Part shown: piece by piece, positions 1-5,017 of the stretch
Position numbering within the stretch: position 1 is the stretch's first letter
Layout: each line of letters opens with the position of its first letter
Assembly (NCBI GenBank): GCA_003535305.1
Contig: DOHL01000134.1
Coordinates: 1 to 5,017 of the forward strand
Length of the DNA: 5,017 bases
Direction of reading: 5' to 3'
Source of the DNA: Candidatus Acetothermia bacterium
GTDB lineage: Bacteria > Bipolaricaulota > Bipolaricaulia > UBA7950
The notes under the pieces: generated by a model
Databases searched by the model: none
The model's input: only the letters and a program-made list of their open reading frames with translations
What the model was told of the DNA's origin: nothing
Translations under genes and position numbers: made by a program

Positions 1-320
1 CGATTCTCTTCGACGTCGCGTAGTAGCGGCCGTAGCAAACAAAACCCTAGCCCGACTTTACCGCGAATCGGGTGTCGCAGCGACCATCTGTCCACACTGC
101 CGGGCATTGACCGGCGTTTCCCTGAGGGTTTCCTTTGTTTCGAGTAATGATCTGATCTCGTCGCAGGGATTTCACCGCCTGAACCTTGCTGATGCTGCCA
201 TCCACCGGCCAAGCTCACCCGCCATGCTGGTCGTGAAAAGTCTACCTCAACAAACGTCAACCTGTAAATGCAAAAAACCGCTGTTTCCCCCATGTAAAGC
301 GTGGTCGGCTACAGCAACAT
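1..320. other. Region without an identifiable gene
   Basis: No gene in this stretch can be named. Plus-strand frame 2 has no stop from position 2 to the TAG at 323-325 (107 codons plus stop), so it could be the 3' end of a gene entering from the left. It contains a Cys-Pro-His-Cys motif (codons at 89-100), which would suit a zinc ribbon, but the C-terminal third (rich in Pro, Thr, Cys and Lys) does not read like a folded domain. Its stop also falls inside the GTTAGGT core that borders the acetyltransferase. The minus strand is where the distal half of a cassette attC site should lie, downstream of 321, but no good partner core (GTTRRRY) is found between 320 and about 150. The closest words, such as GTTGAGG, fail the consensus. 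The region may be a decayed cassette junction or the end of an unrelated gene. Confidence 0.3.
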
Positions 321-328
321 GTTAGGTG
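301..328 (-). repeat. attC-like half site (R''/L'' side) overlapping the GNAT stop
   Basis: On the minus strand the acetyltransferase ends in ACC-TAA-C (327-321). This fits the integron R'' core consensus RYYYAAC and places the stop codon inside the core. It is followed by TGCTGTAGCCGACC, which resembles the L'' box of chromosomal attC sites. The 8-bp word CACCTAAC is repeated exactly in inverted orientation at 916-923, on the other side of the gene. The second half of a complete attC (L' and GTTRRRY) is not found further downstream, so at most a half site is supported. Chance similarity remains possible because the core consensus is short. Confidence 0.45.
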
Positions 329-887
329 CCACCGTCTCCGCGCGCTAACCACTCTGAGCGAGTTATGGAGAATTCTATCCGCTCCAAGGGCTCGCCGCGA
401 ATGGAGAACTTGGCACGATGCGGCCTTCGGGTGATTTCCTTGAATCCACACTTCCTTGCACAACGTACCATTCGCTTGTTGCCCGTCCAAGTAGCTGTCT
501 TGACTTCCTTTAGCCCCATTTCACGCAACAGATAGTCGATCAGAAGGCTCAGGGCCTCTGTGCCGTAACCCTTTCCCCAGGTGTCTTTTTCCGGCAAGCA
601 AATACCTATATAGGCGTGCCCTGCCTGCACATCGAGGCGGTAGTAGTCGACCCATCCGATGTGCCGGCCCTCAGTGGTATTGATCTCCCAGCGATGGCTG
701 GTAGTGGACGGTTTCCGTCGTCGCTTTTCGAGCCGCTTTTCGAACTCCTCCCGGCTTATGTTCTGAATGGTTTGCCAGGCTCGTCGTAGTAGCCCCACTC
801 TTCTAAATTCAGCCGGCGGAAGAGATCTTCATCGTCGGTATCTCGCTTCTCAGCTCTTAATATGAGGTTTGTTCCAACTATCTTCAT
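322..887 (-). pseudogene. GNAT N-acetyltransferase (RimJ/RimL-like), frameshifted
   Basis: Members of this family move an acetyl group from acetyl-CoA to an amine on a protein N-terminus, small molecule or antibiotic; the substrate here cannot be predicted. The only intact frame starts at a GTG at 798 and lacks the N-terminal strand of the fold. A better start is the ATG at 887-885, preceded 3 nt upstream by AAAGGAAG (898-891). That frame reads MKIVGTNLILRAEKRDTDDE, continues to WGYYDEP, and then stops at 758-756. Joining it to the main frame at WQTIQN needs one extra base near 778-782 (GAG CCn TGG) and gives 188 residues, a normal length for Acetyltransf_3 proteins. Family features in the main frame are the acetyl-CoA loop WGKGYGTEAL and the C-terminal NKRMVRCARKCGF, matching the usual N-x-x-(A/S)-x-x-x-x-E-K-x-G-F pattern. 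The TAA stop (324-322) lies inside an ACCTAAC core, as in integron cassettes. It could be a true pseudogene, a sequencing error, or less likely a recoded gene. Confidence 0.8.
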
Positions 888-890
888 AAA

Positions 891-898
891 CTTCCTTT
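891..898 (-). promoter_or_regulatory. Ribosome binding site of the ancestral GNAT start
   Basis: AAAGGAAG on the minus strand, 3 nt before the ATG at 887-885. It supports the longer, frameshift-requiring acetyltransferase over the GTG start at 798. Confidence 0.6.
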
Positions 899-916
899 GT
901 CTTTTGACGTCAAGAC

Positions 917-997
917 ACCTAACGGCATCGAGTTGAGCAGCCGGACCTGAAGGGGTTATCGCGTATTTACGCGAAGAGGCGCTAAGGTCCTCTCTGC
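917..997 (-). repeat. attC-like half site (L'/R' side) with nested hairpin
   Basis: The minus strand reads GGCTGCTCAACTCGATGCC and then GTTAGGT (923-917), a fit to the integron R' core GTTRRRY preceded by an L'-like box. The gene start follows about 30 nt later, as in cassettes. Just outside lies a symmetric structure centred between 966 and 967. The inner arms TCGCGTA/TACGCGA (959-965 and 968-974) and outer arms GGACCT/AGGTCC (943-948 and 985-990) share exactly the same centre, and GCAG/CTGC (937-940 and 994-997) is offset by half a base. This is the layout of a folded attC stem, but there is no RYYYAAC core at the mirrored position near 1010-1016. The TAG stop of the upstream 566-residue gene (984-982) falls inside the hairpin. 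With no T-run on either side it is a poor intrinsic terminator. Confidence 0.45.
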
Positions 998-2682
998 CGC
1001 ACCAGATAGAGCGAGATATCTCTCACTTTTACTGAGGTTTCCCCCCAGTGCTCGATCCGTTCACTGAGGACATAGCCGATGAGCCATGTGCCGATGGTAA
1101 TATCTATATCCACTTTTTGTGACAACCGGTGGAGATATTCAGGCCAGTAGGCGTCTACTGCTGCCTGTAAATACGTTCCCATTTCATTCGCATAAGTTAC
1201 GACGCTTATTCCCGGCGCGATCGTTTCTAAGGGGTAGACCATTGCATCTCTGATAAGGAACGGTTGGCGCAGCGAGTGCGGCAGATCGTTAGTCACCGAA
1301 ACGACTGCTTCGCCTTCTAATTGGAATTTGATCGGTAACGACCTGGCGCGCTTCACAACCAGATAACAGCGCTCAGCGTCTCTCATCGTGATGACAAGTT
1401 TGCCATCCTCCTCTATCCGCGTCAGTGAGGGCGGTCTTCCGGCCAGCACAGGATTAATGAGATCGTTATCTCTCACTTTCAGGTTGATTTTCGCTGACTG
1501 AGGGGTAAATAATCCGTAGGAAACGATCGAGAAACCATATAAGGCTTGCACGTTAAATGATGTTCTAATAGCATATGCATCTAACAAGAAAACCGGCCGG
1601 TTTGAGTGTAAACCGGATAAAACCGCAATAATGATCGTCGCTCCAATAAAGAAAGGAAGTATCAACCGCCGTTGCCGCACGCGCAATGTGATGATTGAAA
1701 AACTGATCAGGACAGCACCGACGACCGCCAGTGTTGCCCAACGGGACGGCCGTTCCACAGTCATTTGCGCCAATTGGTCTGCTGCCAATCCAATGTCTGG
1801 CGCGGGACGAGGCGCAGCAATAAGTGGAACGAGCGCAGCTTTCTGTTGGGAAGAGAGATCAAATGAGCGCCGGGTGATGAGTAACAATTCGCCCTTGCCA
1901 TGACGGATAGTAACGAGAAGCGGCCGGTTGCCATCGCGTGATTTTACAATCGCATCGTCGCGGAGCTTGCCGGTGAGGATGGATAGACCTGCAGCATCAG
2001 TCGTTACTACGGGATTTTTCAGCGGTAGGAGATCGCGCAGAATCGATGAATCGTGGAGAAAGAAATCACTGCCGGTAAAGAGGGTCAGTCTGCCGCCGCT
2101 ATGAATCCATTTAGCGATCGCTATCCATTGCTCCAGGCTGAGAGGCGGCGGTGTGAAGCGGCCGAAGAGGAGGACTGAAATCGGCCCATAAGCACGCCAA
2201 TCACTCGGAAGGGCGTTAGTCGCGAGGATGACTGGATCTTTATCCAGGTCAAGCGCAATGTCACCAACGATGAGCGGAAATCGTTCTTCCCTCAAGAACG
2301 GACGCAAGTTGTGCTGCCAAGAAGCAACTGGATCTTCCGCGTCGTTATACAAGATGATCTCAAATAGGTGATTCGAGCGATGCAGGACGATCACTGTCTG
2401 TCGGGAATAGATTGCACCCGTGCCGGCAGGAACTACGAGACGCGTCTCCATCGTCCCCTCGCCGATCCACGGGTTGCCTACTATCTGGCGCAAAACGAGC
2501 GAACCGCTAAACCCTGGGGTAAGTCCGGATAATGTTAATTTGATCAATGCTGCTTGATCAACAGCATGGAATCCACCAAATCCGATCTTGGCATCGATCG
2601 TCGGACCAGCAGCGCCATAGATACCAAAGAGAAATAGCCAGAGAACCCCTGTACTGATCGCTCGGATCCATTTACGCATCAC
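982..2682 (-). CDS. Exported membrane-anchored protein, amidotransferase-like middle domain, unknown function
   Basis: I do not recognise this 566-residue protein as a named gene. Residues 1-26 are a signal peptide or first membrane segment (RK followed by a hydrophobic run ending near GAAG). Residues 30-125 look like a beta-sandwich. Residues 135-275 resemble the glutamine-amidotransferase-like fold seen in DUF4350-type and BatA/BatD-neighbourhood proteins: strands such as GPISVLLFGRF, then the pattern LEQWIAIAKWIHSGGRLTLF, and later HGKGELLLITRR. No catalytic Cys-His-Glu triad is evident, so it is probably non-enzymatic. Two adjacent hydrophobic helices (about 315-335 and 340-358), separated by the basic stretch RVRQRR, would leave both large flanking domains outside the cytoplasm. 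Residues 365-566 form a beta-rich C-terminal region. The start is GTG (2682) or the following ATG (2679), with GAGG 5 or 8 nt upstream; the ATG spacing is more typical. A TACAAT -10-like box lies on the minus strand at 2747-2742, with no good -35. None of the usual partners (MoxR ATPase, VWA proteins) is in the window. Confidence 0.75.
   Translation of the reverse strand: MMRKWIRAISTGVLWLFLFGIYGAAGPTIDAKIGFGGFHAVDQAALIKLTLSGLTPGFSGSLVLRQIVGNPWIGEGTMETRLVVPAGTGAIYSRQTVIVLHRSNHLFEIILYNDAEDPVASWQHNLRPFLREERFPLIVGDIALDLDKDPVILATNALPSDWRAYGPISVLLFGRFTPPPLSLEQWIAIAKWIHSGGRLTLFTGSDFFLHDSSILRDLLPLKNPVVTTDAAGLSILTGKLRDDAIVKSRDGNRPLLVTIRHGKGELLLITRRSFDLSSQQKAALVPLIAAPRPAPDIGLAADQLAQMTVERPSRWATLAVVGAVLISFSIITLRVRQRRLILPFFIGATIIIAVLSGLHSNRPVFLLDAYAIRTSFNVQALYGFSIVSYGLFTPQSAKINLKVRDNDLINPVLAGRPPSLTRIEEDGKLVITMRDAERCYLVVKRARSLPIKFQLEGEAVVSVTNDLPHSLRQPFLIRDAMVYPLETIAPGISVVTYANEMGTYLQAAVDAYWPEYLHRLSQKVDIDITIGTWLIGYVLSERIEHWGETSVKVRDISLYLVRQRGP
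1017..1031 (-). repeat. 15-bp repeated word, copy 1 (inside the 566-residue gene)
   Basis: The plus-strand word is TATCTCTCACTTTTA. It is identical to the copy at 2703-2717, and its first 13 bases recur at 1467-1479, all in the same orientation. Here it encodes KVRDI near the C-terminus of the membrane protein. Confidence 0.6.
1467..1479 (-). repeat. 13-bp repeated word, copy 2 (inside the 566-residue gene)
   Basis: TATCTCTCACTTT on the plus strand, shared with copies at 1017 and 2703. Here it encodes KVRDN around residue 402-406, so copies 1 and 2 give the same KVRD peptide in the same codon frame. Confidence 0.55.
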
Positions 2683-2696
2683 AATCGCCTCTGTTC

Positions 2697-2722
2697 AGCA
2701 CTTATCTCTCACTTTTAGTGCT
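2697..2722. promoter_or_regulatory. Repeated word inside a small inverted repeat, upstream of the 566-residue gene
   Basis: The third copy of TATCTCTCACTTTTA (2703-2717) sits 15-40 bp upstream of the start of the membrane-protein gene. It is framed by the inverted repeat AGCACT/AGTGCT (2697-2702 and 2717-2722), overlapping the second arm by one base. This could be an operator or a 5'-UTR hairpin just before the Shine-Dalgarno. The 6-bp arms alone could be chance; the non-coding copy of the repeat gives the site some interest. Confidence 0.3.
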
Positions 2723-2879
2723 GTTACCCTGCTCATACCACATTGTACGATAAAACTGGTGTAGGAGCGAGAAAGTAGTGCAATTCGGTGCGTTGATCCC
2801 TGTTCAACCGCTAATCTTCCCGGTTGTGTGCCCTCTAAGGGTGGGGTTACTGGATTCCCTGGTTCTGTGTGCGTTGACT

Positions 2880-3536
2880 CTATTGCGGCAGATTGTTCAC
2901 CGCCAAATGAGCGTCTTCATCAAAGACGTCAGCGTAAATCTGAGTCGTCTGCACTGATGCGTGTCCCAGTTGTTTCTGCACTAAACGGAGGTTGTATGCA
3001 CTAGCACGATAGAGGCGCGATGCATAGGTATGACGGCACGAGTGAATAGAAAACCGTGGCGGTAAACCGGCGGTCTGGGCTTTCTGTTTGAAGATACGGT
3101 AGACAGCGGTGCGCGTCAATGGTCTGCCTCCTCCCCGGCTGGAGAGGAAGAGATATGCGTTACGAGCAATCGACTCACCGGTCTTCTTCTTCCACGCCAA
3201 AAAATCATTGAGATGATGCCGCAGCGAGTTTCCGATCATCACGCCGCGTTTCTTATCACCTTTTCCGTTCCGCACTACCACGACAGGGTAATCAGATTCT
3301 AAGAGCAAATCATCTATCCTCAGGGAGCAGATCTCTGAAACGCGTAACCCGGCATCAAGCGCAAGATGGATGATTGCCCAATCTCTGTTTGCTTGCCGTG
3401 CACAATTACTGTGCATGGCCTGTCGGTTACCGTTCTTATTATGTGTGTGTGCGGCAGCTGCGGCGCGGCAGAGGTCTTTCAGTCGTTTTACATGCGCGTC
3501 GGTCATAAAATCTTCGACTGTGAGTTGTAGCGCCAT
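2880..3536 (-). CDS. Tyrosine recombinase/integrase, catalytic domain only
   Basis: Tyrosine recombinases cut and rejoin DNA through a 3'-phosphotyrosine intermediate. All expected active-site residues are visible: Arg65 in DAGLRVSEIC, Lys92 in RNGKGDKKR, His165 and Arg168 in SIHSCRHTYASRL, His192 in KQLGHASVQTT and Tyr201 in QIYADVF. The protein has 218 residues, against about 300 for XerC/XerD, and lacks the N-terminal SAM-like core-binding domain. The start is well supported by AAGGAGA (3547-3541), 4 nt before the ATG, so the shortness is not a misplaced start. It is not an integron integrase of the usual type, since it has no N-domain and I see no IntI-specific insertion. Oddities are a low-complexity CRAAAAAHTHNKN stretch (residues 23-35) and about 10 extra residues at 38-50, where NRQA and ARQANRDW look like a diverged short duplication. 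A 14-bp inverted repeat lies 76 bp upstream of the start. Confidence 0.9.
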   Translation of the reverse strand: MALQLTVEDFMTDAHVKRLKDLCRAAAAAHTHNKNGNRQAMHSNCARQANRDWAIIHLALDAGLRVSEICSLRIDDLLLESDYPVVVVRNGKGDKKRGVMIGNSLRHHLNDFLAWKKKTGESIARNAYLFLSSRGGGRPLTRTAVYRIFKQKAQTAGLPPRFSIHSCRHTYASRLYRASAYNLRLVQKQLGHASVQTTQIYADVFDEDAHLAVNNLPQ

Positions 3537-3611
3537 TACTTCTCCTTATAATGCAGTCCCTTTAATTACCTGTATATCCTATTGATTTTGTATTGATGAG
3601 CAAGAGACATC

Positions 3612-3643
3612 TGTCGCAACAAAAGGGCTCTTTTGTTGCGACA
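3612..3643. repeat. Perfect 14-bp inverted repeat upstream of the recombinase
   Basis: TGTCGCAACAAAAG (3612-3625) and its exact reverse complement (3630-3643) flank the 4 bases GGCT. It can equally be read as 13-bp arms around the 6-bp spacer GGGCTC, which is the geometry of tyrosine-recombinase core sites such as dif (11-bp arms, 6-bp spacer) and lox (13-bp arms, 8-bp spacer). It sits between the HD gene and the recombinase start. There is no T-run after the hairpin on either strand and its GC pairs are at the outer end, so it does not look like an intrinsic terminator. The alternatives are a recombination site, an operator for the recombinase promoter, or an mRNA structure that insulates the two transcription units. 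Confidence 0.6.
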
Positions 3644-3779
3644 AAGGAACTGATAACGCACAAAGCACCATCAGATCAGGGATTCAGCGCTCCAAACATC
3701 TTGAGGCACGAGACTCTGATCATGCAGAGGCAGAGTGATGATACATAGATGGGGCCGATGGAGGGCAAATATGGCCATC
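3644..3779. other. Rest of the HD-recombinase intergenic gap
   Basis: No gene is seen here, and there is no convincing terminator after the HD gene. The only structure found is a weak inverted repeat, ACTCTG/CAGAGT (3713-3718 and 3731-3736), that is within chance expectation. Confidence 0.4.
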
Positions 3780-4553
3780 TCACTCGATTACATATTGCTC
3801 AACGATCTTCTTCTCTTCGCCGCGGATCTCCGCGATCACTTCAAAATATTGCGCAATGCCGGAACGCTGGAGTTTCTCTTTGAGCAGATTGTCGAGCTGG
3901 AATATGCCGGCTGAATTGGCCATCCGTACTTCGATTCTGACCGGCTTGCTCTTTCCGGGGGAAAGCTTGACTTTAGTAATCGCTATTGCAGATACAGAAT
4001 GGATCGTCGGTGCGCCGGCGGTAAATGGAATTCGGGCGCGGCCTTTCTCCATGTCGAGCGCATCGGCGATCTTCACTACTCCGGCCTCAACAGTAAACGG
4101 CAGCACTGCGCGGCGATGAGAGAAGATAGCGTGAAGGACCTCAGATTCAATGATAGTGCATGCCGAGTCCGTGTAGATGTTTTTGATTAGCTCAGCGATC
4201 AATGGCGGTGCCAGCACTACGGACATCTCTTCATGCTGGTCGCGATGGATAGCGTGGCCGATGTCATGGAGGAGTGATGCAAGGACGACGATTACTTCCG
4301 CGTCAGCAACTTCCAAGTTATGGCTCTCAACTACACTGGGGACAACCCCGCGTTCGATGAGCAGTCGTAATAGTTTAAGTGCGATATTTGTGATGATCTT
4401 GATATGGACTGGTCCATGGTCGTTCAAGTTCAATCGATTGAGAGCATTGATATTAGAACATTCCCATAATACCTGAAGTCGCGTTGAATTACGAACGCGT
4501 TCCATAATCTGTGCCAATCGCTTGTTGTCATGTATCGGTATACTAAATTCCAT
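3780..4553 (-). CDS. HD-domain metal-dependent phosphohydrolase, substrate unknown
   Basis: HD-superfamily enzymes bind one or two metal ions and hydrolyse phosphate esters, often nucleotides or cyclic dinucleotides. The 257-residue sequence carries the expected ligands: His46 and His50 in NDHGPVH, the HD signature His96-Asp97 in LASLLHDIGH, His141 and His146 in VLHAIFSHRR, and Asp164 in VKIADALDMEKGR. The C-terminal half (residues 180-250), with PVRIEVRMANSAGIFQLDNL, is a further conserved domain that I recall from an uncharacterised HD family present in archaea and several bacterial phyla; it has no known substrate. No signal peptide or membrane segment is seen, so it is probably cytoplasmic. 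The start is firm: AAGAGGAG lies 6 nt before the ATG. The gene overlaps the end of the upstream HTH gene by 11 bp, pointing to coupled translation and a shared function. It is complete, with no sign of decay. Confidence 0.88.
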   Translation of the reverse strand: MEFSIPIHDNKRLAQIMERVRNSTRLQVLWECSNINALNRLNLNDHGPVHIKIITNIALKLLRLLIERGVVPSVVESHNLEVADAEVIVVLASLLHDIGHAIHRDQHEEMSVVLAPPLIAELIKNIYTDSACTIIESEVLHAIFSHRRAVLPFTVEAGVVKIADALDMEKGRARIPFTAGAPTIHSVSAIAITKVKLSPGKSKPVRIEVRMANSAGIFQLDNLLKEKLQRSGIAQYFEVIAEIRGEEKKIVEQYVIE

Positions 4554-5013
4554 TGCTATCTCCTCTTAATGATTCCCACCATTTCGGTCTGTCTTCTGTA
4601 CGCTGCTGGTTATCCAGGGTCTGGGCGTGTTCGAGATAACGGATCCGCTCGCGGAGGAATTCAATTTCACTGATCAATCTTTCGATCAGTTGAGCATCTC
4701 TGCTATGGTACGCAATATCTCCTTGTTTGCTCCTGCTTGATATTAAACCGTTGATATTGCTATTTGCTTTATATGCGTTTAATTCAAACGAAGCTCGTAA
4801 AGCTTCACTCGCTTCAGTGATAGTTAGCCCACTATCATATAAATCCTGAAGCCGGCGAAGAATTTCTACGCCTTCATCGATGATTAAAATCTGGTTATTA
4901 GATCCGCGGCGGATAAGGCCTGCCAGTAAGTCCTTAACCGCATCCATTCTGTTTCGCACCTGATTGATAGTCTTGAGTCCTAATATGGCACGCAGGTCAT
5001 TGATCGTGTGCAT
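4543..5013 (-). CDS. Putative helix-turn-helix protein with C-terminal coiled coil
   Basis: I cannot assign this 156-residue protein to a named family. Residues 1-36 (starting TINDLRAILGLKTINQVRNR) look like a MerR- or winged-helix-type DNA-binding unit. Residues 43-75 (LIIDEGVEILRRLQDLYDSG followed by LTITEASEALR) look like the second helix-turn-helix segment found in MerR-like proteins. Residues 106-131 (AQLIERLISEIEFLRERIRY) form an amphipathic coiled coil, probably for dimerisation, followed by a polar tail. It could be a transcription regulator of this operon or a DNA-binding adaptor for the HD enzyme. The start is the ATG at 5013, but only 4 bases of the window lie upstream, the frame is open to the edge and no ribosome binding site can be seen. 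The true start may therefore lie outside. The stop (4545-4543) lies inside the HD gene. Confidence 0.65.
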   Translation of the reverse strand: MHTINDLRAILGLKTINQVRNRMDAVKDLLAGLIRRGSNNQILIIDEGVEILRRLQDLYDSGLTITEASEALRASFELNAYKANSNINGLISSRSKQGDIAYHSRDAQLIERLISEIEFLRERIRYLEHAQTLDNQQRTEDRPKWWESLRGDSNGI

Positions 5014-5017
5014 CCAA

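Noticed and set aside
200..222. GGCGGGTGAGCTTGGCC on the minus strand, similar to the right side of common environmental attC sites
   Set aside because: It is followed by GGTGGAT rather than GTTRRRY and has no complementary left arm near the ACCTAAC core at 321-327.
257..490. 77-residue minus-strand reading frame
   Set aside because: It overlaps the acetyltransferase in another frame, has no ribosome binding site and has no recognisable protein features.
1631..1903. 90-residue plus-strand reading frame
   Set aside because: It lies antisense inside the 566-residue gene and has a composition typical of a shadow frame.
2805..2826. Hairpin CAACCG/CGGTTG downstream of the recombinase as a terminator
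   Set aside because: Only 6 bp with a 10-base loop, and no T-run follows on the minus strand.
2788..2877. Direct repeat GTGCGTTGA (2788-2796 and 2869-2877) as attachment sites
   Set aside because: 9 bp is too short to distinguish from chance, and nothing else marks the interval as an inserted element.
3856..4476. Three plus-strand reading frames antisense to the HD gene
   Set aside because: The minus-strand HD protein is clearly real and conserved; the plus frames are shadows of it.
4669..4690. Inverted repeat ACTGATC/GATCAGT inside the HTH gene
   Set aside because: 7-bp arms with an 8-base loop are expected a few times by chance in 5 kb, and the site is coding.
4818..4837. Inverted repeat TGATAGT/ACTATCA inside the HTH gene
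   Set aside because: Same reasoning: short arms within chance expectation, inside coding sequence.
1..5017. CRISPR array, tRNA or rRNA genes
   Set aside because: No regularly spaced repeats, cloverleaf sequences or rRNA-like stretches were seen on either strand.

Overview
The window looks like bacterial DNA of moderate GC content from a lineage I cannot name; nothing in it is diagnostic. All the convincing genes are on the minus strand, with good Shine-Dalgarno sequences. The style (orphan genes, a lone recombinase, a cassette-like acetyltransferase) suggests an accessory or mosaic part of a genome from an uncultured bacterium rather than a core locus. The HD-domain protein resembles a family that I recall from archaea and some deep bacterial phyla.

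Layout, read in the direction of transcription (high to low coordinates). Positions 5013-4543 encode a 156-residue putative helix-turn-helix protein with a C-terminal coiled coil. It overlaps by 11 bp the next gene (4553-3780), a 257-residue HD-domain phosphohydrolase, so the two are probably translationally coupled. A 243-bp gap follows, holding a perfect 14-bp inverted repeat (3612-3643). Next comes a 218-residue tyrosine recombinase (3536-2880) that has every catalytic residue but no N-terminal core-binding domain. After a 197-bp gap is a 566-residue exported or membrane-anchored protein of unknown function (2682-982), with an amidotransferase-like middle region and two adjacent membrane helices. 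The last gene is a GNAT acetyltransferase (887-322) broken by an apparent one-base deletion near 778-782. Its full 188-residue product can be rebuilt by restoring one base.

The acetyltransferase has the form of an integron gene cassette. A GTTAGGT core lies 29 bp upstream of its start, and its TAA stop is embedded in an ACCTAAC core, as is common in attC sites. Sequence next to each core resembles attC L boxes. At the upstream boundary a nested hairpin (943-990) sits where an attC stem would be. The opposite half of each putative attC is missing or unrecognisable, so the cassette looks fossilised or rearranged. Positions 1-320 hold no gene I can name; one plus-strand frame is open from the window edge to 325.

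The strongest observations are the frameshifted acetyltransferase cassette with attC-like boundaries, the long inverted repeat in front of the catalytic-domain-only recombinase (a candidate crossover site or operator), and a 13-15 bp word occurring three times in one orientation in and just upstream of the 566-residue gene. I see no clear new defence or multi-gene system. The HTH-HD pair is the best candidate for an uncharacterised functional unit.
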